Shown in pieces: positions 37,782-46,169 of a stretch of 64,000 nt of DNA (position 1 is its first letter; every line of letters begins with the position of its first letter). The stretch comes from Hyphomicrobiales bacterium (GTDB lineage Bacteria; Pseudomonadota; Alphaproteobacteria; Rhizobiales; Rhizobiaceae), in assembly GCA_017305935.1 (NCBI GenBank), contig JAFKJU010000016.1, positions 62,001-126,000 on the forward strand. Direction: 5' to 3'. The translations under genes were made by a program, and so were the position numbers. A model generated the notes under the pieces. The model did no database searches, was not told where the DNA came from, and was given only the letters and a program-made list of their open reading frames with translations.

Positions 37782-39500
37782 GTGGCAGCTACTTCCAATA
37801 TCGTTCGACGCGGACGCATATTTCATTTCCGACGAGCGGTTCCGGCAGATTTGCGCGAAAGGCTGAAACGGCGCGAACTGGTTCGCAGCCTTGGTGCTTG
37901 CGGACCGAAGGTCGCGCGGCTACGAGCGGATGAGCTATACTGGCTCTCCGAACAACTTTTCGAAACGGCCCGCGCAAACCCCATGCTTACTCAGGATCAA
38001 CTCGCCCGTCTTGCCCAGAGTTTCTACAACCACATCCTGGAACGGGAGAGCGCGGTGCGAGCATCCGGCGTCTATTTCACCAATGACGGTCGCATCGCCC
38101 GCGCGAACTACTGGGAGAATGTCGCGGCGCAAGCTCGTGAGTCGTTGGGCGGAAATACTCTGGATCATGGGGCGGACACCGCGCGAAATTCAGCCCGATT
38201 GGCCGGCCTAAAATGGGATGATCTCAACGAAGCCGAGCGCAGTCAATGCAAGGAGACGGTTATTCGCGCCGGCATCGATCTGGCAGAAGCGCTCAAAGCC
38301 CGATATGAAGGCGACTTCGAGTTCGAGCCCAAGAGCAAGTTGCTTCGGCAATCGCTCCTTGAAGTGGCAGTGGCAGCACCGCCGCCGGTGTGCGACGGAC
38401 CGATCTCGGAAAGTGCAAGGCCACTGCTGTCAGAGCGCTTTCCAGATTTCATAGCGACCCAATTGCGGCGCGGAGGCTGGAAACAACAAACAGCCAGCCA
38501 GGCAGTGTCTTCCTATCGCCTTTTCATCGGAATATGCGGTGATAAGCCAATCGAAATGTACGGTCGCGGTGACGCCAAGGCATTTCGTGAAACAGCAGAA
38601 CGCATGCCCTGGGATTATGGAAAAGCAGCAGCTTACCGAAACAAGTCGCCTCAGGAGATCATTGCGATTTTCGAAAAGCGAGTGCGTGAACAAGATCAAG
38701 CAACGCTCAGTCAAAAGACGATCAAGAGACACTTTTCTGCTCTTTCAGCAATTTGGGACGATGCCCGTGTCGCTGGTGAAGTCTCGGAGAACATCTTCGG
38801 CGGCTTCAAATTCTCGTCAGGAGTACGGGCAGTTGAACAACGAAAGGATTGGTCCGCCGACGAGCTTAAAGCGCTATTCCAGTCACCTGTATGGACAGGT
38901 TGCCTATCATCGGTTCATCGATCCCAGCCAGGAGTTGAAATCATACGCGACGAAAAGTTCTGGGCGCCTTTGATTGGCATCTTCAGCGCAATGCGTCTGG
39001 AAGAAATTTGCCAGCTTCATGCAGAGGACATCTGTACAGCAGACGGAATCTCCTTCTTCGACATTAAGGTTGGCAAAGACCGTCAGTTGAAAAACAGGAA
39101 TTCAGTAAGACAGGTGCCCATCCATAGCGAGCTGATAAAACTCGGAATTTTGAAGAAAGCTCGCCAATCGGCCAAGGGCTCACGACAGCTCTTCCCCGAC
39201 TTGACGCCTGGAGGCGCGGACAACAAGTTAGGGCATTCGCTCAGCAAATGGTTCACGCGCTATCGCAGGGAAATAAATGTCTATCGGGCCAAGCTGGATT
39301 TTCACTCTCTCCGCCATACCGCTAACACTCTGATGCACCAAGCAGACGTGTCAGATGCCGTAAGAGCCCACATTCTCGGCCATTCAAGAGATGGGGAGAC
39401 CGCTCGTTACACCAAAAGATCAACGCTTCAACAATTGTCAGCCGCAATCGAAACGATCAGGCCGGAACTGAACCTTCAGCACCTGTATGAAGCGGAGTAG
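37782..39500 (+). CDS. int: Tyrosine recombinase/phage-type integrase
   Basis: Integrase of about 572 residues. The N-terminal DUF6538-like part (RRGRIFHFRRAVPADLRERL) is followed by a core-binding helical domain (residues 200-310) and the catalytic domain with Arg in IFSAMRLEEICQLHAEDI, HSLRHTANTLMHQ (H-x-x-R), the His of HILGHS and the nucleophile Tyr in TARYTKRSTL. No ATG opens the frame; GTG 37782 is preferred because the protein then begins like its family, while TTG 37743 is the alternative. It would catalyse integration and excision at the tRNA-Gln site. Confidence 0.9.
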   Translation: MAATSNIVRRGRIFHFRRAVPADLRERLKRRELVRSLGACGPKVARLRADELYWLSEQLFETARANPMLTQDQLARLAQSFYNHILERESAVRASGVYFTNDGRIARANYWENVAAQARESLGGNTLDHGADTARNSARLAGLKWDDLNEAERSQCKETVIRAGIDLAEALKARYEGDFEFEPKSKLLRQSLLEVAVAAPPPVCDGPISESARPLLSERFPDFIATQLRRGGWKQQTASQAVSSYRLFIGICGDKPIEMYGRGDAKAFRETAERMPWDYGKAAAYRNKSPQEIIAIFEKRVREQDQATLSQKTIKRHFSALSAIWDDARVAGEVSENIFGGFKFSSGVRAVEQRKDWSADELKALFQSPVWTGCLSSVHRSQPGVEIIRDEKFWAPLIGIFSAMRLEEICQLHAEDICTADGISFFDIKVGKDRQLKNRNSVRQVPIHSELIKLGILKKARQSAKGSRQLFPDLTPGGADNKLGHSLSKWFTRYRREINVYRAKLDFHSLRHTANTLMHQADVSDAVRAHILGHSRDGETARYTKRSTLQQLSAAIETIRPELNLQHLYEAE

Positions 39501-39538
39501 CTGCATAAGCCCGCCTGGACTATGGTTAGAGTGGTTGC

Positions 39539-40468
39539 CTATTGCCCCAGTTCGATCTCTCCACCGGCCTGCTCTTGCTGCCACTCGTGGTAATTCAACC
39601 TCGACCCTCGGACTTTCCATTCAAGCCGACCGTTGCTATTGCGATCCAGCACGATAGCAGCCGCTGCCGACGGGCTGCTAAAGGGCCACGGCCTCGCAAA
39701 ACGCATTCGGTCTGCGGCGTAAGGCACGAGGACTCCGTCTGCAATCATTTTGTCCTTCAGCCCGCCATAGCTTTGCTGCACGTAGCCGGTTCCAATCAAC
39801 GCTTCCGACCCTTCCAGCACCACGAACTCTCCATCCTCCTCAACGGCTGTCGCCTGCACGCCGCTCTTGTGGCGGATTTCAAAATGCACCTCATTATCCG
39901 TTCGCTCTTCAGCAGGCTTCGCGAGTTGCGTTACGGCCCGAGGTTGAGGCTTCAGCATGTCCAGCCCGATAACCGGCAGGATGATCCTCAGGTTCGACAG
40001 GAATTGTTCCATGTTGGCGATATCGGCCTCAGGCAGGCGGCGGCGGTCAGTGTCAGGATGCGTCCCGTTGTCTAAGGATACCCGGCCCGCCTGAGCTGCA
40101 ATACGTATCAGCCGCGCTTCAAGATATTCGGCATGCCCCTTTGAAAGGTCGTCATCGCTGGTTGTTACGGTGATCGCGGTTTCCCAGAAGTCGCGCTTCT
40201 TTGCGCTTTGCTCGATCCGTTCGGCTACCGAGTTTCCAGAGCCGATATAGGCCCGTGTCACGCCAGGCTTTTCCGGGTCCGGGCCGGAAAGAATATAGAC
40301 CCCGGTGCGGTCCACCTCGCGGCGTGCGGTCAGATCGCCGAAGGCTGAGGCACCGCTGACGAATAACAGGCCCGTCCAGCCGTGGATCGTCGCTTTTCGG
40401 AGTCCCGTTGGTTTTCCATCAACCAGAAAAAGCTGGATCGTCCGTCCGAACGTCTCATCGGTGCTCAT
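39539..40468 (-). CDS. GIY-YIG nuclease-like protein with C-terminal DUF4357
   Basis: A 309-residue protein. The GIY-YIG core starts at residue 55 (TGVYILSGPDPE...RAYIGSGNSVAERI) with a conserved Glu in HAEYLEARLIRIA. The C-terminal half (residues 220-300; EGSEALIGTGYVQQSYGGLKDKMIADGVL) matches the DUF4357 pattern common at the end of such proteins. This pairing is frequent in accessory DNA and may cut or sense foreign DNA. It is convergent with the integrase. The biological role is unproven. Confidence 0.75.
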   Translation of the reverse strand: MSTDETFGRTIQLFLVDGKPTGLRKATIHGWTGLLFVSGASAFGDLTARREVDRTGVYILSGPDPEKPGVTRAYIGSGNSVAERIEQSAKKRDFWETAITVTTSDDDLSKGHAEYLEARLIRIAAQAGRVSLDNGTHPDTDRRRLPEADIANMEQFLSNLRIILPVIGLDMLKPQPRAVTQLAKPAEERTDNEVHFEIRHKSGVQATAVEEDGEFVVLEGSEALIGTGYVQQSYGGLKDKMIADGVLVPYAADRMRFARPWPFSSPSAAAAIVLDRNSNGRLEWKVRGSRLNYHEWQQEQAGGEIELGQ

Positions 40469-40951
40469 GCTGCATTCCTGACATCAATCTTACCGGTCAG
40501 CCTACAAGCGGCTGATATTAATCAATTTTGTTGTTGAAACGACCCTGTCTTTAACGGACTAACTCCGCGAAAACCATCGGATTTCGTCGGCCTATGGTTG
40601 ATGCTATATTTTCAAAAGGATCATTGCGAGCCAACAGGCTTCCCTTTTGCATGGCTTCACCCTTTGTCGCTTAGGATAGGACACGTCTTCCGGCAGCGTG
40701 GGGGCCACTACACAAGGCCCCAAACGCTCTGGGTCTAGCCCTAAATTGAACTGGCAAAGCTGGGCGCTCATGGCTTTATTATCAAAATCTCTCCCGATCG
40801 ATCCCATCGATCAATCCATCTAATCTATCATCCCCTTCCATTCGATACCTTTCCTTTCCCTATCCTCATCCCCTTCTCTGCATTCCCTTCTCCATACCCA
40901 TTCCAATACCCCGGACTGGGATCAGCAAGCCTACGACCAGGAGACCATACT
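40469..40951. other. 483-bp gap with a hairpin and a pyrimidine-rich tract
   Basis: No convincing gene is seen. A long imperfect hairpin lies at 40695-40728 (AGCGT..GGGGCC / GGCCCC..ACGCT), GATCGATC/ATCGATCA repeats lie near 40797-40815, and 40818-40912 is an almost pure pyrimidine tract of CCTTCC/CCATCC-like units on the plus strand. It could hold an origin or promoter region for island genes. Confidence 0.4.
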
Positions 40952-41266
40952 ATGCCCGCCAAACGCCGCACCGACCCCTCCCAGGCCATGGCCGAGGCGG
41001 AAGCCGCACTCACCCGCGCCGGGGCCAAGTTCAAGCGCCATTCGGATTTTCATCTCAAGGTCCAGGCCTTCAATTTCTGGCCCTCGACCGGCAATGTTCG
41101 TCACGACGACGACCGCAAGCCAGCCCAACCTCTCGGCCTCGCCGTCTTCATCCGCCTGCTGAACGAGGCCGGACTGGCAACCGCCCAGCCCCTCAATTCT
41201 GTTGACGATCCCGCCGCCTTCATCGTGCAGCGCCCGCCGCAAGAACCCGGCTTCGAGACCTATTGA
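40952..41266 (+). CDS. Small hypothetical island protein
   Basis: A 104-residue basic protein that I do not recognise. The first half is helical and charged (PSQAMAEAEAALTRAGAKFKR), then a conserved-looking core FNFWPSTGNVRHDDD and a helix GLAVFIRLLNEAG. The aromatic-PSTG core recalls small proteins seen in phages and plasmids, but I assign no function. It starts 20 bp after an AGGAG-type site (CAGGAGACC). Confidence 0.6.
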   Translation: MPAKRRTDPSQAMAEAEAALTRAGAKFKRHSDFHLKVQAFNFWPSTGNVRHDDDRKPAQPLGLAVFIRLLNEAGLATAQPLNSVDDPAAFIVQRPPQEPGFETY

Positions 41267-41513
41267 GGCTCGGAAATCTGAGAGCCGGCTCAAGCCGCGA
41301 TCAGTCTCAAATCGGATGTATGCCCGTCAGCCATCCCAGGCACCTTCATCCTGCGGGATGAGATCGCGCAGATAGTCACAAATGCTCGATTCAGGAAACC
41401 GCTTAAACACCTATAAATAAACGCTTATTTTTATTTGTCGAAACCTCTTGATCTGCCAAAAATGAAACTGGCAGACTAAGCAGCCAAGGCTACCTGTCGT
41501 GATGATCAGTTCG

Positions 41514-42818
41514 TCAACGGTACAGGTTCAATCGGTCTACGAAATCCTGCGGATACAGCTCGCGAACGTCGCGGCTCCCCCGTTCATAGGCAGATTGAAA
41601 CCGCTTTGGCTTCGCTGGGCGTCGATCCGCTTTCATCCAAATTTCCAGATCGGAACGTGCAGTGCCAAGATCAACAGCAGATACCCCCGATAGCTTCAAG
41701 TCGCCTCCAGGTTTCATCGGATCGGCATAGAACCGCTCCAGGCCACCTGGCACACCCGTTCGTCGCTGGGTTGGCCCCAAACTTTGCGAGACGCCGCACC
41801 GCTTCACGCTGACAGGACCGGGGTCTCGCCATCTGAAAGGAATGAGGTCTCCCAGGAAAACATCACGACCATCGGGGGCATACTTCGCAGATTGGACCAA
41901 GACACCACGCTCGAAACCCTTCGTCATGTATCCGAGCCGAAGGAAAGTCAGCCAAGGCTGCTCCACCAGGCCTCCGGTGACCCGAACTGACCCGGCCACA
42001 ACAGCCCCAAACCGCCGCTCGGTCCACTTCCTGACATAGGCCTTAAACTGCCGCCTGGGATGCTCCTTGCCGGACAAACGCGCCAAGCCTGGTAACCAGC
42101 GTCCCGCCGCCGAGCCGCCAGGCACAAACACTGCTATATGTGAATGCAGGCCGAGCGCTGCGCTATTTTCGTGGCAGTAAATGTAAACGCACGGCCACTC
42201 GCGCTGCGCCAACCAATCCCCAATACACTTCAGCAGCGACTGAAATCCTTTCTTCACGTCGTCGTCCTTCTGGCACCCCAGTAGTGACCACGTGACGGTG
42301 ATCATCGTATCGAGTGGCAACCCAAACTCATGAGCGAATTCACAGGCCGAATATAACTCTGCAAACTCGGCCTCACCGATCAGCCTGGATGCCTGACCCG
42401 CCTTTCGCTGAACGAGCACGTGTCTGGCAACTCCATCGGGACCAATCTGAACTTCAGGAGGCTTCATTTCCGGCACACTCGCCTTCAAGTGGCCGCTTCG
42501 GAGACGCCCCTTCCATTTTTTTACAAAGATATGTGGCCGCTCAGTTATTTCACTGGAGAACTCGGCTTGGAAAAGCTCTTGCCTGTCATCGCGATTAACC
42601 CCATGGATCGCCTGCAAAAGCCGTGTATGTTCTCCTAATCCATCCGCAACAAACCGTTCATTTGGCCCAGGTCCTCCGGCTTCGTGGACCGCCCGCGCAT
42701 AATCATCATTCGAAAGAAAATCGCTCCGTCTTATGCCGGAGTTTCCCATGCCAAAGGTTCCTGATTGGCCATCGCGACGCGGCTTTTTCGGCTTATTGCT
42801 GTCCCGGCTTACTGGCAT
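41514..42818 (-). CDS. Probable HUH-type Rep/relaxase-like protein
   Basis: A 434-residue protein without a recognised name. Three motifs in the order of rolling-circle Rep proteins are visible: motif I ITVTW (residues 173-177), motif II LHSHIAVF (H225-x-H227) and motif III Y261-VRK264. HUH endonucleases nick single-stranded DNA with such a Tyr. The N terminus is basic and disordered, and the C terminus has no helicase. ATG 42818 is preferred to GTG 42833, though neither has a strong ribosome site. It may replicate or mobilise the island. The assignment rests on motifs alone. Confidence 0.5.
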   Translation of the reverse strand: MPVSRDSNKPKKPRRDGQSGTFGMGNSGIRRSDFLSNDDYARAVHEAGGPGPNERFVADGLGEHTRLLQAIHGVNRDDRQELFQAEFSSEITERPHIFVKKWKGRLRSGHLKASVPEMKPPEVQIGPDGVARHVLVQRKAGQASRLIGEAEFAELYSACEFAHEFGLPLDTMITVTWSLLGCQKDDDVKKGFQSLLKCIGDWLAQREWPCVYIYCHENSAALGLHSHIAVFVPGGSAAGRWLPGLARLSGKEHPRRQFKAYVRKWTERRFGAVVAGSVRVTGGLVEQPWLTFLRLGYMTKGFERGVLVQSAKYAPDGRDVFLGDLIPFRWRDPGPVSVKRCGVSQSLGPTQRRTGVPGGLERFYADPMKPGGDLKLSGVSAVDLGTARSDLEIWMKADRRPAKPKRFQSAYERGSRDVRELYPQDFVDRLNLYR

Positions 42819-42954
42819 CAGATACCTATTCACTGCTCAATCGTAGCGTACTCGATTAGTGTCAATTCGGCTACTTCATCAACAATTCATAGCAACTTGC
42901 ATCTGGCTCGTCTGAATCATCCTCGTTCATTTCAGAGATCGAGGATTTTCCTGA

Positions 42955-44052
42955 ATGCCCCAGGCCAACGCCCATCCCACGCCCTTCGACCAAGACGACG
43001 TAAACGAAACCATCCCGCTCATCCCCGAGGACATCCTGCGCCAGCATCATTGCTTAGAGCCCGATGCCTCAAGGTTCACCGCCGCCGCTCGGCTACTGCA
43101 ATCCCTCTGGCGGCAGGACCAGAACCTGCCCGTCGGTCGCCACCGCAGCCCATCAGGGGAAACACGCCAGATCGGCTCCCGCCTCACCAAATCGGCAGGC
43201 CGCGCCGGGGCCAACTTCCTCGATCCGGCCATCGCCTCCCTGGTTCGTCGTGAACTGGTGTACCGGGAAATTGGTGCGCTGATCGACGCTGACCGCCTCT
43301 TCCGCAACCTACTTTCATCCATGCCCCTGGTCTTCAATCTCTTCGGACCGCTCAAACGCGATCTGGAGCTTGCGACCCGTGTCATGCGGCTCGTCCTTCC
43401 GGGCTTCACCGGAACGGTGACCAAGATCCTCTTCGAGCACAGCCCCGGACGGGGAAACCCGACCTTTTCCGCCGATTACACCGCAGCCGATGCTCTGGTC
43501 CGCTACCGCACCGAGGATGGCCGACGCGGCTTCGTCTTCGTTGAGCAGAAATACACCGAAACCCTCCAGGAAACGACGCAGCCGACCAGGCCCCACCTCG
43601 ACCGGCTGTCCGAGCAATCCGGCCTCTACAAAGACCCTCATGTTCCCAGTTTAAGGTCCAGCCCCTGTCAGCAGCTCTGGCGCGAGCACCTGCTTGCCGC
43701 CAGCATGATCCAGCGCGGCCACTATGACGAGGGCCATTTCGTCGTCATCGCCCCGCGCCTGAACTGGCATGCCCAGAACGGGATCACGGCCTATGCCCGC
43801 CACCTCAAGAAACCGGAACCGGGCCAGCCCGCGTTCACCAACATCTTCCTGGAGCGCTTCATTGAAGCCATCGGCTCTGCCGGGGAGCCCGATTACGCCC
43901 AGCGGCTTCATCAACGCTACGCCGATTTCGCCCGGATCGATCAGCTGATCGACGCCTATCTCGACGCCGAGGATCAGGCCGGGATCGAACTGCTGACGAC
44001 GCCGGAGGCTGTTTCAGCCCGAAGCGAAGCCGAGGCCACGGCTGCCGCCTGA
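42955..44052 (+). CDS. PD-(D/E)XK-type putative restriction endonuclease (PGN_0703-like)
   Basis: A 365-residue soluble protein. The NLLSSMPLVFNLFGPL segment (residues 118-133) and the nuclease-like core, Asp179 in TAADALVRY and Glu197-Gln-Lys199 in FVFVEQKYTE, fit the PGN_0703 family of putative restriction enzymes as I recall it. No methyltransferase is in the island, so it is unlikely to be classical type II restriction. The start follows a GAGG site. The DUF2958 frame begins 10 bp after its stop, suggesting co-transcription. Confidence 0.6.
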   Translation: MPQANAHPTPFDQDDVNETIPLIPEDILRQHHCLEPDASRFTAAARLLQSLWRQDQNLPVGRHRSPSGETRQIGSRLTKSAGRAGANFLDPAIASLVRRELVYREIGALIDADRLFRNLLSSMPLVFNLFGPLKRDLELATRVMRLVLPGFTGTVTKILFEHSPGRGNPTFSADYTAADALVRYRTEDGRRGFVFVEQKYTETLQETTQPTRPHLDRLSEQSGLYKDPHVPSLRSSPCQQLWREHLLAASMIQRGHYDEGHFVVIAPRLNWHAQNGITAYARHLKKPEPGQPAFTNIFLERFIEAIGSAGEPDYAQRLHQRYADFARIDQLIDAYLDAEDQAGIELLTTPEAVSARSEAEATAAA

Positions 44053-44062
44053 CCGCAACTCG

Positions 44063-44491
44063 GTGGAGCCCAACCGGCTCCACTACTCCCCTCGTCCAAC
44101 GCCACATTCTCGCCCCATTTCCCGGAGCATCGCCATTCCACGTCCCACACTGCTTACCGCCGCCCTTCGTCGTCAGCTTCTCCTGAACGGTCACAAGAGC
44201 CGCAGCCAGCCGGACTTCGATCCGGTTCCAATCGTCAAGCTGTTCACCCCCGACGCCAGTGCCACCTGGCTCCTCACCGAACTCAGCCCCGACGATCCCG
44301 ACCTCGCCTTCGGTCTCTGCGATCTTGGCCTGGGATCGCCCGAACTCGGCTACGTCTCACTTTCGGAAATTGCCGGCATCCGGGGCCGTCTTGGGCTTCC
44401 GGTCGAGCGGGATCGCTGGTTTACGACGGCAGAACCGCTGTCTTTTCATCTCCGGCACACTCGGGAAAAGGGTCGGCATTCAATGCGATGA
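44063..44491 (+). CDS. DUF2958 domain protein
   Basis: A DUF2958 protein of up to 142 residues. The domain is clear: VKLFTPDASATWLLTELSPDD, then LAFGLCDLGLGSPELG and YVSLSEIAGIRG. These proteins are common in mobile elements of Alphaproteobacteria and have no known activity. The start is unsure. GTG 44063 opens the frame but has no ribosome site; a CGGAG (44123-44127) lies 7 bp before an in-frame ATT at 44135, which would give the length usual for the family. Confidence 0.75.
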   Translation: MEPNRLHYSPRPTPHSRPISRSIAIPRPTLLTAALRRQLLLNGHKSRSQPDFDPVPIVKLFTPDASATWLLTELSPDDPDLAFGLCDLGLGSPELGYVSLSEIAGIRGRLGLPVERDRWFTTAEPLSFHLRHTREKGRHSMR

Positions 44492-44527
44492 GCTACTTTC
44501 TAGCTCAAGCAGCATTATAAGCACGGC

Positions 44528-44788
44528 TCACTCTTTGCGCCGCCCACTCCGCAGGGGCTTCGGCGGTTCATCGCTCGGCCCCGGCACAGCAAAGAACTCA
44601 CTGACCGACACCGCCAACGCAGCGGCCACCTTGTCCAACAGGTCAACGGTCGGGTTTTCCGCCTGCCGCTCTAACCCACCAAGATAAGCGCGATCAACGC
44701 CAGCGTCGGCGGCAAGCTTCTCTTGCGAGATGCCTTGGCCGACTCTTATGCGCCTCAGATTCCATGCGACTAGAGCCCTTCCATTCAT
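44528..44788 (-). CDS. XRE-family transcriptional regulator
   Basis: An 86-residue single-domain regulator with a Cro/CI-type HTH (residues 8-62; NLRRIRVGQGISQEKLAADAGVDRAYLGGLERQAENPT) and a short basic tail. The ATG is preceded by a dyad-rich gap and is divergent from the MBL gene at 44919. It probably represses itself and the downstream run, keeping that run silent until needed. Confidence 0.85.
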   Translation of the reverse strand: MNGRALVAWNLRRIRVGQGISQEKLAADAGVDRAYLGGLERQAENPTVDLLDKVAAALAVSVSEFFAVPGPSDEPPKPLRSGRRKE

Positions 44789-44805
44789 GAAACGAGGACA
44801 ACAGC

Positions 44806-44841
44806 CATGTGGCCCAAGAAACCACTGGCTATAGCCACATG
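44806..44841. promoter_or_regulatory. Nested dyads between xre and the MBL gene
   Basis: CATGTGG (44806-44812) and CCACATG (44835-44841) form a 7-bp inverted repeat. Overlapping its right arm is TGGCTATAGCCA (44826-44837), a perfect 12-bp palindrome. The site sits in the 130-bp divergent gap and is a likely XRE operator. Confidence 0.5.
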
Positions 44842-44918
44842 AATATTCTAGGTTGCGCCAAACCAAGCGGAGCGAACCATAGCAAAGCCACATCCTCCCT
44901 GGTCGAGCCGGAGGAGAA

Positions 44919-46169
44919 ATGCGGGTCAGGATTCATCGCGGAACCAAGGAAATCGGCGGTTCATGCATTGAGCTTGAGGCTGGCGGCGAAAGGCTGTTGC
45001 TCGATCTGGGTTTGCCCCTGGACGGCGATCCGGAAGATGTTTCGGTTCACCCCACTATCGACGGCCTGGACGGGCAAGACTCTCTTCGGGCGCTTGTCCT
45101 GTCGCATGGGCATCTCGATCACTGGGGGCTGGCGCATCTTGCGGGCAAGGAACTGCCCGTCGCCTTGGGAGCCGCAACCCACCGCATCTTTCAGGCGGCG
45201 GCACCGTTCTTGCCGCGAGCCTATGTCCCCGAAAACAACCTGGAGCTTCGCGACCGGACGCCCATGTCGTTCGGCCAATTCAAGGTGACGCCTTATCTGG
45301 TCGATCACTCGGCCTACGACGCCTATGCTCTGGAAGTCGAAGCGAACGGCAAGAAGTTGTTCTATTCCGGCGACTTCCGCGCTCACGGGCGGAAAGCCGC
45401 GCTATTCGAAAAGCTGGTCGCAAACCCACCCCGCAACGTCGATTTGCTGTTGATGGAAGGTTCCACGCTGGGACGGCTGGACGCCGACCACAAATTTCCG
45501 ACTGAAGCCGAGATCGAGACGCAGTTCATCGACATCTTCCGAGCAACACCCGGCATGGCGCTGGTGGCGGCATCCGCGCAGAACATCGACCGGATGGTGA
45601 GCCTTTACCGCGCCTGCAAGCGGACGGGCCGCACTCTGGTCATCGACCTCTATGCCGCCGAGGTGCTGCGCGCGACCGGCAATGCCAACATACCGCAATC
45701 GGACTGGCCGAACATCGCCGTCTATGTGCCGCAGTACCAGCGTGTGCGCATCAAGCAGACCGAGCGCTTCGACCTCCTCGAACCTCACAAGGCCAACCGC
45801 ATCTTCGCGGAGGATTTGAAAGCGCTCGCTCCTAAAGCCGCCTTCCTGTTTCGTCCCGCAATGCTGTCTGATCTTGACCGGGCCGAATGCCTGGAAGGGG
45901 CGGTCGCCGTCTGGTCGCAGTGGGATGGATATCTGAAGCAAGAAAAGGGCATGCAGGTATCCGAAGCGCTGAATGCGCGCGGCATCCGCCTCGAACATGC
46001 CCACACTTCAGGCCATGCCAGTATCTCCGACCTCAAGCGCCTCGTCGGAGCAATAAACCCCCGGATGCTGGTGCCGATCCATACGTTCGAACCACACCGC
46101 TTCCCTGAACACTTCGGAACCGTCGCACAACAGAAGAACGACGGCGATTGGTGGGAGATCGCCGCATGA
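44919..46169 (+). CDS. Metallo-beta-lactamase fold, RNase J-like beta-CASP protein
   Basis: A 416-residue MBL-fold hydrolase of the beta-CASP nucleic-acid branch. Metal ligands are H63-G-H65-L-D67-H68, H130 in LVDHSAYDAYALEVE, D152 in YSGDF and H388 in VPIHTFEPH. H366 in TSGHAS is the beta-CASP motif B/C type residue. LLLMEGSTLGR matches the ribonuclease J strand. It is shorter than housekeeping RNase J (about 550 residues) and lacks its C-terminal domain, so it is an accessory relative acting on RNA or DNA ends. It overlaps the next gene by 4 bp (ATGA), indicating coupled synthesis. Confidence 0.82.
   Translation: MRVRIHRGTKEIGGSCIELEAGGERLLLDLGLPLDGDPEDVSVHPTIDGLDGQDSLRALVLSHGHLDHWGLAHLAGKELPVALGAATHRIFQAAAPFLPRAYVPENNLELRDRTPMSFGQFKVTPYLVDHSAYDAYALEVEANGKKLFYSGDFRAHGRKAALFEKLVANPPRNVDLLLMEGSTLGRLDADHKFPTEAEIETQFIDIFRATPGMALVAASAQNIDRMVSLYRACKRTGRTLVIDLYAAEVLRATGNANIPQSDWPNIAVYVPQYQRVRIKQTERFDLLEPHKANRIFAEDLKALAPKAAFLFRPAMLSDLDRAECLEGAVAVWSQWDGYLKQEKGMQVSEALNARGIRLEHAHTSGHASISDLKRLVGAINPRMLVPIHTFEPHRFPEHFGTVAQQKNDGDWWEIAA

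Noticed and set aside
40604-40807. Possible 67-codon gene on the minus strand in the island gap.
   Set aside because: No ribosome site and a composition unlike nearby genes; it spans a hairpin.
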